From Prorocentrum cordatum (taxonomy: Eukaryota; Sar; Dinophyceae; Prorocentrales; Prorocentraceae): 64,000 nucleotides of DNA. The position numbers and the translations under genes were made by a program. The notes under the pieces are model-generated. The model ran no database searches. It worked only from the letters and a program-made list of their open reading frames with translations, and was not told where the DNA came from. The stretch spans positions 51,862 to 115,861 of the forward strand of contig CAUYUJ010019083.1 of the NCBI GenBank assembly GCA_963575745.1. Direction: 5' to 3'. This document shows positions 23,245-33,179 of this stretch, one piece after another. Within the stretch, counting starts at the first letter, position 1, and every line of letters starts with the position of its first letter.

Positions 23245-23246
23245 TG

Positions 23247-23294
<48 letters not shown>

Positions 23295-23300
23295 CATATG
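23245..23300. repeat. TA/GTATA microsatellite
   Basis: Alternating TA run. Confidence 0.95.
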
Positions 23301-23436
23301 TTGGCACATGGTTGTATGCACGTGAAAGTATATCGGGTCAGTTTGTGGCTACAAGGCAAGCTCGCCCGCGGAGCTGGCCAGGGATAGGGCGGGAACCACC
23401 CTTCCCAGCGTCTTGGCGCTGGTGGGGTTTCCTGGC

Positions 23437-23812
23437 AGCGTGCCTCCTCCCTCCCTCCCTCCTGCCACCCCCCTCCTCCTGGCTCCCCAGTTCCTCCCTG
23501 CAGAGCTCGCTTCTCCTTCGCATCACGATCAGCTCCTCCCTCCAGCCCCCTCCCTCCTCCCATTCTCCTCTCCGCTCCTTGACCTCCGTCCTCACCCCCC
23601 TCCTGCCTCCTGCCTCCGTCCCTCCTTCCTCCCTCCCTCCCTCCCGCGCTCCCTCCCCCCCACCCCTCGCTCCCTCCCTTCCTGCCCCCCCCCCCTCCCT
23701 CCCTCCTTCCCTCCCTACCACATTCCCCCTCCCTACCACCCTCCCTCCCTCCCTCCTCCCTCCCTCCCTCCCCCTCCCTTCCCTCCCTCCCTCGTCCCCC
23801 CCCCCCCCGCGG
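23437..23812. repeat. CCTCCCTCC pyrimidine tract
   Basis: About 375 bp of CCTCCCT and C-runs on the + strand, ending just upstream of an exon-like island, as an overgrown polypyrimidine tract would. Confidence 0.9.
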
Positions 23813-23829
23813 CCCCGCGGAAGGTGCAG

Positions 23830-23934
23830 CAGCGCGCGAGGGTAAAGAGCCCTACCCGCTTCGAGCGCATGGTGGTGGCCCGGAGGCCGCCGGCCCGGCA
23901 GGGCACCGGCGGGAAGCCTTGCACCCCAGGCGGC
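23830..23934 (+). CDS. Exon-like island after pyrimidine tract
   Basis: AAGGTGCAG at 23821-23829 is a good acceptor after the pyrimidine tract. The next 114 bases are open with high GC3 and read QRARVKSPTRFERMVVAR then PPARQGTGGKPCTPGGLFQ. The frame stays open to 24522, but the sequence after about 23945 loses the codon bias. Basic protein of unknown family. The exon end is not determined. Confidence 0.4.
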
Positions 23935-24230
23935 CTCTTCCAGACGATTTCCCCTGAGACCCTGGCGCTGCATTTTTTTCACAGCGGGTGTTTTGGCTCT
24001 TCTGGGGACCTGTCAGATCGATCCGGTTCGAAAAATCAGCTCCAGTCGCGTTGTGTTTGCAATGCTGTATTTTTTCAACGTCGGGTGTCAGGGTTGGCCT
24101 CTGCGAGGACGACGGCGAAGACGACGAAGAAAACGATAATGACGAAGAGGAAGAGGACGACGACGGCGACGGTGGCGGCGCCGTCGGCGTGGAGAAGATC
24201 TGGCTCCACCAGACGCCGCCTCGCCAAGAC

Positions 24231-24260
24231 GCCGCATCGCCGATGCATCGGCGATGCGGC
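24231..24260. repeat. 30-bp perfect palindrome
   Basis: GCCGCATCGCCGATG followed exactly by its reverse complement, with no spacer. Confidence 0.95.
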
Positions 24261-24641
24261 TCGATCCTCCCACCCCATCTACTCGGACCTTAGTAGTTGT
24301 GAGGTGGCTAGTAGCCTTGAACACATCGAGCCGCCTGGTGTCTGGGAGCCCGAGGGTTGTTCTCGGGACGGGCGTGGCACCAGCAAAGGTCCACTCGCGA
24401 CGAGAAACTGTCCGCATGGGGAAGGTATCGGGAGCTCTGGGGCCCACAGATCGAACGATCACGGTGTCGGAGCCGCCTCCTGTCCCTGCTCGTGCTCACT
24501 TTCCATCTTGTGGGGCCTTTGATTCTTCTGTTCACGAAGCCCAGTGGCCACAGTTGGCTCGTTGGGGTCGCTCGGCATCGGGGTCCTTGCGTTCACTGAG
24601 GGACCTTGGCACACGAAGGCGTTCGTATGGGGTCGCTGGGG

Positions 24642-24934
24642 TTGAGTCGGGCACGTCCCTCTACAGGAGGAACCTTCAAAAATAGTCAAGAAATAGTCAG
24701 GGCACGATGTGTTCAAAGATATGTTTGAGCATGTTTGTCTTATTTGTGGTGCAATTTTCAATGTTTCGCCCAACATCCGCCTGCAGGTCAGAGGCCAGCA
24801 ACCTATGTACACGTACGTGGTTAGTTTCCCCGCGGACGTGCGTGTCAACGCGGACGTTCGTGCAGGCACGACCGCGGAGGGCGTACATGTACATATGTCG
24901 TTGCTCGCCCAGCAGGGGGCCACGCCCGACCTAA
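24642..24934 (+). mobile_element. Introner-like element E7
   Basis: Starts TTGAGTCGGGCACGTCCCTC and ends GGCCACGCCCGACCTAA, inverted ends of family E. Flanks CGCTGGGG (24634-24641) and ATCTGGGG (24935-24942) match at 6 of 8 bases, a worn target duplication. At 293 bp it is longer than most copies; its interior includes TTTGAGCATGTTTGTC and has no long microsatellite. Confidence 0.7.
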
Positions 24935-25079
24935 ATCTGGGGCCCCTCTGGGTCGGGGCGTCCGGCGCCCTGGGCGCCTGGGTTTCATTCCTCGGGGTCG
25001 GCCCGTGGGCCCCCCGGGCCGCCCGGGGTGCCAAAATCCTTCCTGCGGTGCGGCGCAGTGCTCTGCCGTGCCGGGCGCT

Positions 25080-25490
25080 GTCAATGTGTGGCCACTGCTG
25101 GCGATGCCGTGCCATGGTGCACAGTTCGCTATACACCTTAGGCGATGCTTAAGAAAACTTAAGTTTTCGGCCAGAGTCTCGATTATTCTTAACGTTTCAA
25201 TGTAAATCCTAAGATTTTGATAGAATAGTGTGGTTTTTATTCAAGTTCTGAGACCATGAATTTCTTAACCCATGATTTCTTAACCATTTCGCGTGGTGTA
25301 CACTGCCGTGCTATTCTCTGCAACGTAATGCTGTGGCACGGCATGCTGTTCCATGGCCTGCTGTGCCATCGTTCGCTATGCGAGGCACTCCTGTGTGGAG
25401 CCATGTGGCTGATGGATGTGTCATCCTGCGCCACGCTGCGCAATGCAATGTGTCACGTTGTGAGATTTGAAAGAGCGCTTTCTGTGGTTG
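25080..25490. repeat. Degenerate TGCCATGCTATGC-type repeat, left flank
   Basis: Loose 8-12-bp units such as TGCCGTGCTATTC and CATGCTGTTCCATGGCC. The same style resumes at 27130-27460 after the GTC block, as if the block were inserted into this sequence. Confidence 0.55.
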
Positions 25491-25494
25491 CCTG

Positions 25495-26292
25495 TAGGGT
25501 CCCCCCCGGGTTCGAAACTCGGGGGGGGGAGGAGGGGTGGCGACGACGACGGCGTCGTGCTCGGCGTCGTTGTCATCGTCATCGTCGTCGTCGTCGGCGT
25601 CGTGCTTGGTGTCGGCGTCGTGACCGGCTTCGTTGTCGGCGTCGTCGTCGTCTTCGGTGTCGGTGTCGGTGCCTGGCGTCGTCGTCGTCGTCGTCGTCGT
25701 CGGCGTTGTGCTCGTCGTCCGCGTCGGCGTCGTGCTCGGTGTCGTCGTCGGCGTCGTCGTCGTCGGCGTCGGCGTCGTCGTCGTCGTCATTATCGTCGTC
25801 GCGGCGTCGGCGTCGTCGTCGTCGTCGTCGTCGTAGGCGTCGTCGTCGTCGGCGTCGTGCTCTTCGTCGGCGTCGTTGTCGTCGTTGTCCTCGTTGGCGT
25901 CGGCGTCGTGCTCGGCGTCGTGCTCTTCGTCGGCAGCGGCGTCGTGCTCGGCGTCGGCGTCGGCGTCGTCGTCGTCGTCGGCGTCGGGGTTGTCGACGTC
26001 GTGCTCGGCGTTGTGCTCGGCGTCGTTGTCGGCGTCGTCGTCGTCTTTGTCGGCGTCGTGCTCGGCGTGGTCGTCGTTACCGTCGTCGGTGTCGGCATCG
26101 GCTCCGGCGTCGGTGTCGGCGTCGTTGTCGTCGTCGTCGTCGTCGTCGTCGTCGGCGTTGTGCTCGTCGTCCGCGTCGGCGTCGTGCTCGGTGTCGTCGT
26201 CGGCTCCGGCGTCGGTGTCGGCGTCGTTGTCGTCGTCGTCGTCATCGTCGGCGTCGTTCTCGTCGTCGTGCTCGTCGTCTTTGTCGGCGTCG

Positions 26293-26332
<40 letters not shown>

Positions 26333-26751
26333 TGTCGGCGGCGGCGTCGTCGTCGTCGTCGTCGTTTTCGTCGTCGCTGGCGTCGGCGCCCTGCTCGGCG
26401 TCAGCGTCGTGCTCGACGTCATTGTCGGCGTCGGCGTCGTCGTCGTCGGCGGCGGCGGCGTCGGCGTCGGCGGCATTATCATCGTCGGCGACGTCGGCGT
26501 CGGCGTCGTGCTCGGCGTCGTCGTCGGCGTCGTGCTCTTCGTCGGCGTCGGCGTCGGCGTCGTCGTCGTCGTCATCCCAGGCATCGGCGTCGGCGTCGGC
26601 GTCGGCGCCGTCGTCGACGTCGTGGTCGGCGTCGTGCTCGGCGTCCTGCTTGTCGTCGTTGTCGTCGTCGGCGGCGTCGTCGTCGGCGTCGGCGTCGGCG
26701 TCGGCGTATGTGTCGGCGTCGGCGTCGGCGTCTTGATCGGCATCGTTCTCG

Positions 26752-26787
<36 letters not shown>

Positions 26788-26908
26788 GCGCGTCATCGTC
26801 GTTGTTTTTTTCGCTGTCGGCGTCGCCGCTTCCGAGTCTTCGTCGTCGTTGTCGTCGTCGTCTTCGTCGTCCGTCGTCCGTGGTCCGTCGTCCGTCGTCC
26901 GTCGTCCG

Positions 26909-26940
<32 letters not shown>

Positions 26941-27035
26941 GTCGTCGTCGTCGTTTCCGTCGTCGTCGTCGCCTTCCCCCCCCCTGGTTCCGAGGGGGGG
27001 TGGCTCCCCCCCCTCCCTCCCAGGTTCGAACCCTA
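25495..27035. repeat. GTC microsatellite block with inverted ends
   Basis: About 1.45 kb of GTC/GGC/GCT triplets. The left border carries CCCGGGTTCGAAACTCGGGG and the right border GGTTCCGAGG and CCCAGGTTCGAACCCTAGGG, i.e. inverted GGGTTCGAA-containing ends around the triplet tract. Very long frames (poly-Arg, poly-Val, poly-Ser, poly-Thr) are shadows. Confidence 0.85.
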
Positions 27036-27086
27036 GGGCATGTGGGTGGGTATTTTTTATAAGCAAGCGCCAGTGAAACTCGCGCG

Positions 27087-27087
<1 letters not shown>

Positions 27088-27130
<43 letters not shown>
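27088..27130. repeat. CT microsatellite
   Basis: Short CT run just right of the GTC block. Confidence 0.95.
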
Positions 27131-27876
27131 TTTCGAGTTGTTGATGTCATGGGTCCAGCCTTTTACAACACGACGCTATACTGGTCAGACGTAGCTACCA
27201 TTCAATGCTGTGGTATGCGATGCCATTCTTCGCTATACACTGCGATTATAATGCTACGCGCCGCTGTAATATCCTAACCATGCGGTGCCAATCAACGCCA
27301 TATCATGCCGTATGAATAACGCGATGCTGTTCCATTATTTACAATGCCGTGCTTTGCTATGACATGTTGTGACCTTTCTGCGTTCTGCAACTCGGTTCAA
27401 CGTTACGAGTGCTTGTAAACCATCATATGCTAGGCGATGCTAAGCATGCTTTGCTTGCGTTGCTGTGTATTTATTTTTGCGTTGCTGTGCAGCCACGCAC
27501 CCCACCTGCTGGCATTGTATTGCTTGTGCAACCGCAATGCGTGGCCTTTTTATGGACAAACAATTTTTCCGTGGGGGGTCATGCCTTCTCGCGCGAGCGT
27601 TGCCAGGTGGTGTCGAGTCGCCGCGAAAAAAAATAGATCAGCTAGTGCAGCGCGTGTGGGACTTTCTCGTCTTGGGGCCCGGCAGCCAGGGGAAGCAGGT
27701 GAGAATGTGGCGAGCCGCCTCCTCTTCCTCATCCCGATGCAGTTGAAGCGTTGGAAGAAGGACAGTCTTCCTGGTTCAGGGTGTATTCCGTAATCAGGTT
27801 TTTTCGTGGGCGGTCTTCGTGGACGTCGTCGCGATTCGGGGCCAAAACGCGGCCGTGACCTTCTGCAGGCTGATGT

Positions 27877-28356
27877 TTGAAGGACTCAGACTGTGCCTTC
27901 TGGTCTGTGTCTGATTCCGCCGCCGTGTGCCGTGAGACTCCAGTGGGGTCTCCAGGGTGGCTCACGAGGGGTCTCCTCGGGGCATCCAAGGAGAATCTGG
28001 GGGTTCTCCGAGGTCTTTTCGGTCGTCACGGCCGGGCGCCAACCTCCGAAAAGCAACACATATATTGTGCGCCGAGGGTCTCGTGCGCCACACTGCAGAA
28101 GGCCAGGGAAGTCCAAGAAGGCCAGGCGATTCTGGCACATCGGGGGTTTGAGCCTTCAAGGGCCCTGCAATCTCTCCACCCCGCACAAGTGTACAGTCAA
28201 GACGCTGACATCAGGACCGTTCTAGGCTCAAGAGCGGTTCTGGTTTTCGAGTCGTTCTTTAGATCCAGGTTGGGGAGTTTATACGAAGCCGAGGCTCGCC
28301 GTGGCCAGAGCAATTCTTTCGTTTCTGGTTCAGCGCTCTTTGTGGTACCACGATGA
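27877..28356 (+). CDS. Hypothetical 159-residue reading frame
   Basis: ATG at 27877, stop at 28354-28356. Residue composition is balanced for the whole length, for instance HIYCAPRVSCATLQKAREVQ and YSQDADIRTVLGSRAVLVF. GC3 is lower than in the other islands. No family recognised. Could be a fortuitous frame in otherwise unannotated DNA. Confidence 0.3.
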   Translation: MKDSDCAFWSVSDSAAVCRETPVGSPGWLTRGLLGASKENLGVLRGLFGRHGRAPTSEKQHIYCAPRVSCATLQKAREVQEGQAILAHRGFEPSRALQSLHPAQVYSQDADIRTVLGSRAVLVFESFFRSRLGSLYEAEARRGQSNSFVSGSALFVVPR

Positions 28357-28484
28357 CTGTACATTCCCTTCGCCTCCCACAACTGTCCGAGCTTTGGGGC
28401 ACTGCACTAAGGGCGCAGGGCTCGTTGGCGGATCCTTCGCTTGCCCCTGCTCCTCTCCTCCTCGTCCGTGTGCCCACGCCCTGT

Positions 28485-28680
28485 CCTCGTCGTCATCGTC
28501 GTCGCCGTCGTCGCCAGAAGGGGCTGGCAGCTCAACAAACTCATCTGGATGTTCCACTTCTGGCGGAATGTTTGTTGAAAAGCTTTGCCGAAGTGCCACC
28601 CTGGTGTCGTCGTCGTCGTCGTCGTCGTCGTCGCTGCCGCCGTGGTCGTCGTCGTCGTCGTCGCTGTCGTTGTCGTCGAT
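28485..28680. repeat. GTC microsatellite, two patches
   Basis: GTC runs at 28485-28515 and 28605-28680. Confidence 0.9.
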
Positions 28681-28824
28681 GTCACCGTATTTCGCCTTCT
28701 CCGTAGCCGTATTAGCTCGGGGTTAGCTGGGTACGCCTTTCGCAGAGGATCGCAGCAGACAGTAAACCGCCAGCATGCTGGCGTCGCATCCACTGCGGCG
28801 GTTCAATTTCAAGTCCACGGCTGA

Positions 28825-29202
28825 TGAGGATCAGAAGAGATATCCACCACCTCAAGGCCTCCAGGTCACCTATGCGAGGGGAGTTTTAACATGGTCGCGC
28901 CTCGCACCTCGCGGTCTGGCATGGGGGAGCGCTTTTCCCCTGAAGATCCCGGGGGGACGGCGCGCAGGCGGTGAGATAACCGCGCTTCGCGTTTTTCGCG
29001 CAGCGCGAGTGTACAGTGGAGACCCATGCCAAGAAACACCCTGCTTGCCTGCAACGTGCCCTGGGTATCGTGTGTTTCGATGGTTCTGCCATGGAAAGCG
29101 TGACGTTCCCACACCAAATTTCAGTGGACGTCCTGGGGTCTCAGGGTTGGGTTTCTTGTGGACGGTTTCTCGTGGTCGTGCTCCTACTGTGTGTGACCTG
29201 GA
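28825..29202 (+). repeat. Dispersed repeat K, copy 1
   Basis: About 380 bp matching 34512-34862 closely and 50335-50505 in part. Landmarks are ACATGGTCGCGCCTCGCACC, TTTTTCGCGCAGCGCGAG and TACAGTGGAGACCCAT. One + frame stays aligned through copies 1 and 2 (YSGDPCQETPCLPATCPGY against YSGDPYRETPCVPPGRPGF), which could mean residual coding or simply high similarity. Confidence 0.8.
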
Positions 29203-29325
29203 CGCCTCCACGGGCCCGCCTTCGGGCCCAGATGTCTCAGTGGTTTTGGCCTCCCACGCCTGGCGGGGGCCGACACCCAGCAGGATCTGGGCCCAAGGCC
29301 GCGCCAGCGGATGCTGATGGTGGTG

Positions 29326-29485
29326 TTGAGTCGGGCACGTCCCTCTACAGGAGGGAAATTCAGGAATAGGTCAAACAGTAGTCTGGAGACGATTTTTTGA
29401 CTCTTTCTGGCCATTGTTGAAGAAGTTTGGAATCTGTTTCATTTTCCTTACTAAATCCGCCTGTAGGGGGACATGCCCGACCTAA
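29326..29485 (+). mobile_element. Introner-like element E1
   Basis: 160 bp. Starts TTGAGTCGGGCACGTCCCTC and ends GGGGACATGCCCGACCTAA. Flanked by perfect 8-bp duplicates TGGTGGTG (29318-29325, 29486-29493), though the right one runs into more TGG. Interior has GACGATTTTTTGACTCTTTC as in other copies. The base after the element is T, so the AG acceptor formed at other copies is absent here. Confidence 0.85.
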
Positions 29486-29527
29486 TGGTGGTGGTGGTGG
29501 TGGTGTACTTTTTCTCTCTCTTCCGAG

Positions 29528-30824
29528 GCTGAGCTGGGGCTCCTGGTGCAGCGCTTCGGGAGGACGGACAAGTATGGCAGCGGGGAGCGCGTCAGAAGCG
29601 CCTCCCCACCATCTCCCCCCTTCCGCTCCCCTCCCCGCTCTCTCTCTCCTCCTCTCCCCCTCCTCTCCCTCGTCCTTCCCTCCGCAGGGTGAAGCAGGCC
29701 GAGTCTGCACTGTTGCTCCCGAGGCAGAGAGCTGCCCGACACGGGCCTTCCCGCGGTCGACTGCGCCACCGACAAACAGATGCCCCTGGCCTCCGTGCGG
29801 CTCGAGCCGTCGCCGGCCGGTGCAGCCACCGCCCCGCGGCGCCTGCAGAGGAGCTCGCGCTCGTCTGGCCGCAGCCAGTCCCTCACGAGGTGCGGCCACG
29901 TCACAGGCACCCTCGAGGGTTGCCGGCCGCGTCAGCAGTTGGTCCCTCTCGACGCCCGCCCAGAGGACTCGAAGAAGAAGAAGAAGAAGAAACGCCATAA
30001 ACAAAAGCTCTTGACGCTCCGCGCGGATGCTCTGGCGCCGCCCCTGGCGCGCTCCGCGCGCCAGTGAGGGAGGGGTGTCTGGTGCGGATCCGAGGAATCC
30101 ACGCGGAGCGCCAAAAGTTTGTGTTTGTGCCGCTCTGCCTTCTTCCAAGGACTGCCTCGCGGAGTGCGCCTGTCGCGCGCCACCCGCGCAGCCAGCAGCT
30201 GGCCTCGAGCAGTCGGCTCTGTGAGCCGTGCGGGCCTGCTGCGATGCCGGCCCTCGCGGCCCGCCGCGGCCTGGCGATCGCCGTGGACACCCGCTGGCAG
30301 CTGTCCAAAGACGGCGTCGCGCGCATCAGACACTCGGCGGCGAGTCGGCTCCTCAGCGGCAGCAGCGCCGACGGCGCCCGCAGCAGGGCCTGCGGCAGCT
30401 GCGCCGGCGACTCCGGCCGCGCCGCGGCCAAGCCGGCGCCCGCCCAGCGTGCTGGCAAAGGCGAGCTTTGAGTCGGGCCTGTCCTCCCTCTACAGCAGGA
30501 GTATTCAAGGATAGCAAAAAACAGTCAGGGGAGGATTTTTCGACTATTTCTGGTAATTTGTTTGTGGCATTAAATCCTTCGAAATCCGCCTGTATGAGGA
30601 CATGCCCGACCTAAGGCGAGCTCGATGATGACGCCTCCACCCGGTTTTCGAGGCAGCTGTCCGCCGGCTCAACGTCGATGGGCCTCTCGCGGCAGGTCTC
30701 GACCGGCTCGGCCAGCTCCTGGCCGCCTAACGACTGGTCCGTGGAATCTCAGACCTTGCGCTGCCTGGTTGCCGAGCAGCGCGTGTGCAGGATCCAGGAG
30801 CGCCCGTTCGTCGGGGCTCAGTGA
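29528..30824 (+). CDS. Multi-exon gene with two transposon-derived introns, unknown function
   Basis: Four high-GC3 exon-like blocks. A: 29528-29590 after TCTCTCTTCCGAG, reading AELGLLVQRFGRTDKYGSGE. B: about 29690-29889 after a pyrimidine tract, with DCATDKQMPLASVRLEPSPA and RSSRSSGRSQSLTR. C: 30150-30460, with LAARRGLAIAVDTRWQLSKD and AAKPAPAQRAGKG. D: 30616-30824, with TRFSRQLSAGSTSMGLSRQV and VAEQRVCRIQERPFVGAQ before TGA at 30822-30824. B to C spans foldback element F1: either 29890-30149 (GT...AG) or a 184-bp duplicate-to-duplicate excision keeps a frame open, but only the first keeps block B in its high-GC3 frame. C to D excises element E2 (30461-30615, GC...AG). A/B borders are unsure. 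Ser/Arg-rich C-terminus; family not recognised. Confidence 0.6.
29970..30147. mobile_element. Foldback element F1 inside an intron
   Basis: Ends CGAAGAAGAAG ... CTTCTTCCA with flanking duplicates AGGACT (29964-29969, 30148-30153). Inside, GCCATAAAC pairs with GTTTGTGCC, and GACGCTCCGCGCGGAT with ACGCGGAGCGCC, so nearly the whole element folds on itself. The right border CTTCCAAG supplies the AG acceptor of the intron before exon C. Related copies: 36287-36480, 47515-47690, 48609-48811, 51573-51669. Confidence 0.7.
30468..30614 (+). mobile_element. Introner-like element E2, an intron in frame
   Basis: 147 bp, TTGAGTCGGGCC ... GGACATGCCCGACCTAA, flanked by perfect duplicates GGCGAGCT (30460-30467, 30615-30622). 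Cutting after CAAAG (30460) and after CTAAG (30615) removes 155 bp, a GC...AG intron, and joins GKGEL to DDDAS in one frame that runs 69 codons to a stop. Unspliced, the frame ends at TGA at 30469-30471, inside the element. Confidence 0.85.
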
Positions 30825-31936
30825 CCTCACGCCGAGGCAGCGCAGCGAGGGACGCCGCGGGAACCGAGGCGCGGGGACGGAGGGGGCCACGGGGGCCATC
30901 AGCGGGGGCCGAGCGGTGGGGGGCCGAGCGTGCACCTTCCAGAGTGTCGGGGACCTTCGGGGGCACTTGAAGGGACGTCCCCAGACATGCGACGTCCTGA
31001 TTTTTTCAGGACGGCGTCCCCGGAAGTCTGGACCCTTTCCCCAGGGCCGGCTCTTCATCCCGAGTCGTTTTTTGACGCTCCCGAGGCTCGGCGAGGGCCC
31101 CCAGGGCGGAGCATAGTGAAAAACCGCCCGCCCTGATTCTTCCACGGCGCGATCACGTCTGGGCCTGGGAGCACACAGCTCGCCCCCCAGCAAAAGGTCC
31201 TGGCCGGGAGCCTCGACTCGGCGCGCCGCGCCCTGCCTGGCCCGCCGCGCCCCGGCGCGGCGCGCCCTCCGCCCCCCCCCCCCCGCCGCCGCGCGTCAGC
31301 GCCCCGAGCCTCTCTCGGCCCCCCCGCCCCGCGGAGCTCGGGGGCGGCCAAGAGGGGGGGGGGCGTCCAAGCGGGGGGCGCAGCTCATGTCGGGCGGCGT
31401 GTGCGCGGCCCGGGCGGGGGGGGGGGCCAGGAACGCACAGTGAGCGAAGAGGAGGCGCCGTGAAGTCTGGGGAGATAGCATGGCCCCCGCCCTGACATCC
31501 CCCCCCCCCCTCCCCCCTCTTTGCCACCCCCGATAAGCGGAGCGACACGCTGTCCGCTAGCAGGGCGCAGTGTGTCGCCATGGGCCGCCGCCGCGTCGGG
31601 GCGAACAGCACACGTAAGTCCGCAGCCGCGGCCCCTCGCGGGCCGGGCCTCCCGGGGCCCCGGCCCCGCGGATGTTAGGGGCGGCTTTGTGCTCGCGGAG
31701 GCCACGCGCGGAGCGCATCCGTGCGATCGCGTATCCGCGGAGCTCGCGCCCCGGAACGCAGACCGCGAGGGTGCGGTTGCGGACATGCTCGCCGCCCGTG
31801 GGTTGCGGCACGCTGCAGTGTGGTAGCAGTCGGTCAGCCGATGAGCCAGCGTTTCTGGGCCAGCGTTTTTCAACCAACTTGAGCCATACCTTTCCTGACC
31901 ATGGACCGTAGGTGCGCCCCCTCAGTCCGCCACGCA
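30825..31936. other. No gene recognised; G/C homopolymer runs
   Basis: Downstream of the 30.8-kb stop. Contains C- and G-runs of 8-12 at 31266, 31358, 31418 and 31500. Long frames on both strands reflect composition. Nothing else identified. Confidence 0.4.
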
Positions 31937-31937
31937 A

Positions 31938-32654
31938 CTACACACAGACACCCTCCAGTGGATTGTCCCTGGGCCTCGTGGGAGGGTGGCGGTGTACAGA
32001 TCACCACTGAGAGCCGGCGACTTCTACACCGCCGCCCTCCGGGAAGGTACACGCAGAGTCCGTCGGAGTGTGGCTGTGTACTCCGAACTTCTTATTAATC
32101 AACTGGGGGGTGACAAAAGTGAAAACGGGCGCGGCCAACCCCCCCCCGGCACCACCCCCGCGCCCCAGCGGGGAAGGGAACGAACCCCAGACGCCCCCTG
32201 GCACCCCTGCGGACGCGCCGCGTCCAACCCCCCGTGGCACTCCACGGGGGGGGGCGATTATTAAGCGATCCAGAGCACAGTCAACCCGCATAGTAAAGAT
32301 GGGCAACCTTCCCAAGGGTACCCTCGCATCCTTGCCTCCTTGGTCCATCCTTCGCCACGGTCGTCGGCCGCGCCCCGCTCGAAAGCCTCGAAAGTGGCGC
32401 CCAAGGCCCCTGCATCCGAATCGCGCATCCTTGCCATACGGGTTGACTGTATCTGTTTGCGTGGCGAGACGCCGCGAGAGCTGTACGAACACGCCGCCCC
32501 ACTCCGACGGACTTCGCATCTGTGCCCTCAAGGAGGTGGGCGGCGGTGTAGAAAGAGTCGCGGGCTCTCGGCGGTGATATCCTGATATCCAACACCACGC
32601 CGCCGCCCTGCCCCGAGGCCCGGGAGCAGTCCATTGGAGGGTGTCTGTGTGTAG
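31938..32654. mobile_element. Element with about 150-bp inverted terminal repeats
   Basis: Left end CTACACACAGACACCCTCCA (31939) is mirrored by TGGAGGGTGTCTGTGTGTAG at the right end. Similarity continues inward for about 150 bp on each side: GGGCCTCGTGG against its partner, TACACCGCCGCCC twice in opposite orientation, GTCCGTCGGAGTG against CACTCCGACGGAC. The interior (32100-32470) has no transposase-like frame. Element E3 is inserted at its right edge. A related right end occurs at 33408-33428. Confidence 0.75.
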
Positions 32655-32656
32655 AT

Positions 32657-32835
32657 TTAAGTCGGGCATGTCCCTCTACAGGAGGAATATTCGAGAATAG
32701 TCGAAGAACGGTCTGTGGATTCGACTCTTTTCAGATTTTTGTTGTTGCTGCTGCTGCTGTTGTTGGTGTTGCTATTGCTGTTGTTGTTGCTGTTGTTGTT
32801 GCTGTTGTTGGTGTTGCTCTTGTTGTTGCTGTTGG

Positions 32836-32883
<48 letters not shown>

Positions 32884-32884
32884 C

Positions 32885-32935
<51 letters not shown>

Positions 32936-32936
32936 C

Positions 32937-32999
<63 letters not shown>

Positions 33000-33060
33000 G
33001 GCTGTGGCTATTTTTATGGTTCTTCCAAAATCCGCCGGTAGGAGGACATGCCCGACCTCA
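32657..33060 (+). mobile_element. Introner-like element E3 with internal GTT expansion
   Basis: 404 bp, TTAAGTCGGGCATGTCCCTC ... AGGACATGCCCGACCTCA. Flanks GTGTAGAT (32649-32656) and GCGCAGAT (33061-33068) match at 6 of 8. Bases 32738-33000 are a GTT microsatellite, which accounts for its length; without it the element would be about 140 bp. Confidence 0.8.
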
Positions 33061-33179
33061 GCGCAGATCTCCGCGGCGCAGAGCGGCGCGCGCGAGGGGC
33101 AGGCGCCCTGGCCGAGCGTGCGGTAATACACTGCCGCTGTGCCCCGAGGCCCAGGAGCAGTCCAGGGTCGGGCGGTCGC

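Noticed and set aside
24085-24293. Acidic protein segment (DEENDNDEEEEDDD)
   Set aside because: It arises from a GAC/GAA triplet patch; the flanks lose codon bias.
27015-27040. tRNA gene suggested by GGTTCGAACCC
   Set aside because: No matching acceptor, D or anticodon arms upstream, and the putative T-stem does not pair fully.
25256-27076. 606-codon Arg-rich and 531-codon Val-rich frames
   Set aside because: They are translations of a GTC microsatellite, open in five frames.
31870-31892. Inverted spliced-leader copy (CTTGAGCCA)
   Set aside because: Only nine bases match before similarity ends.
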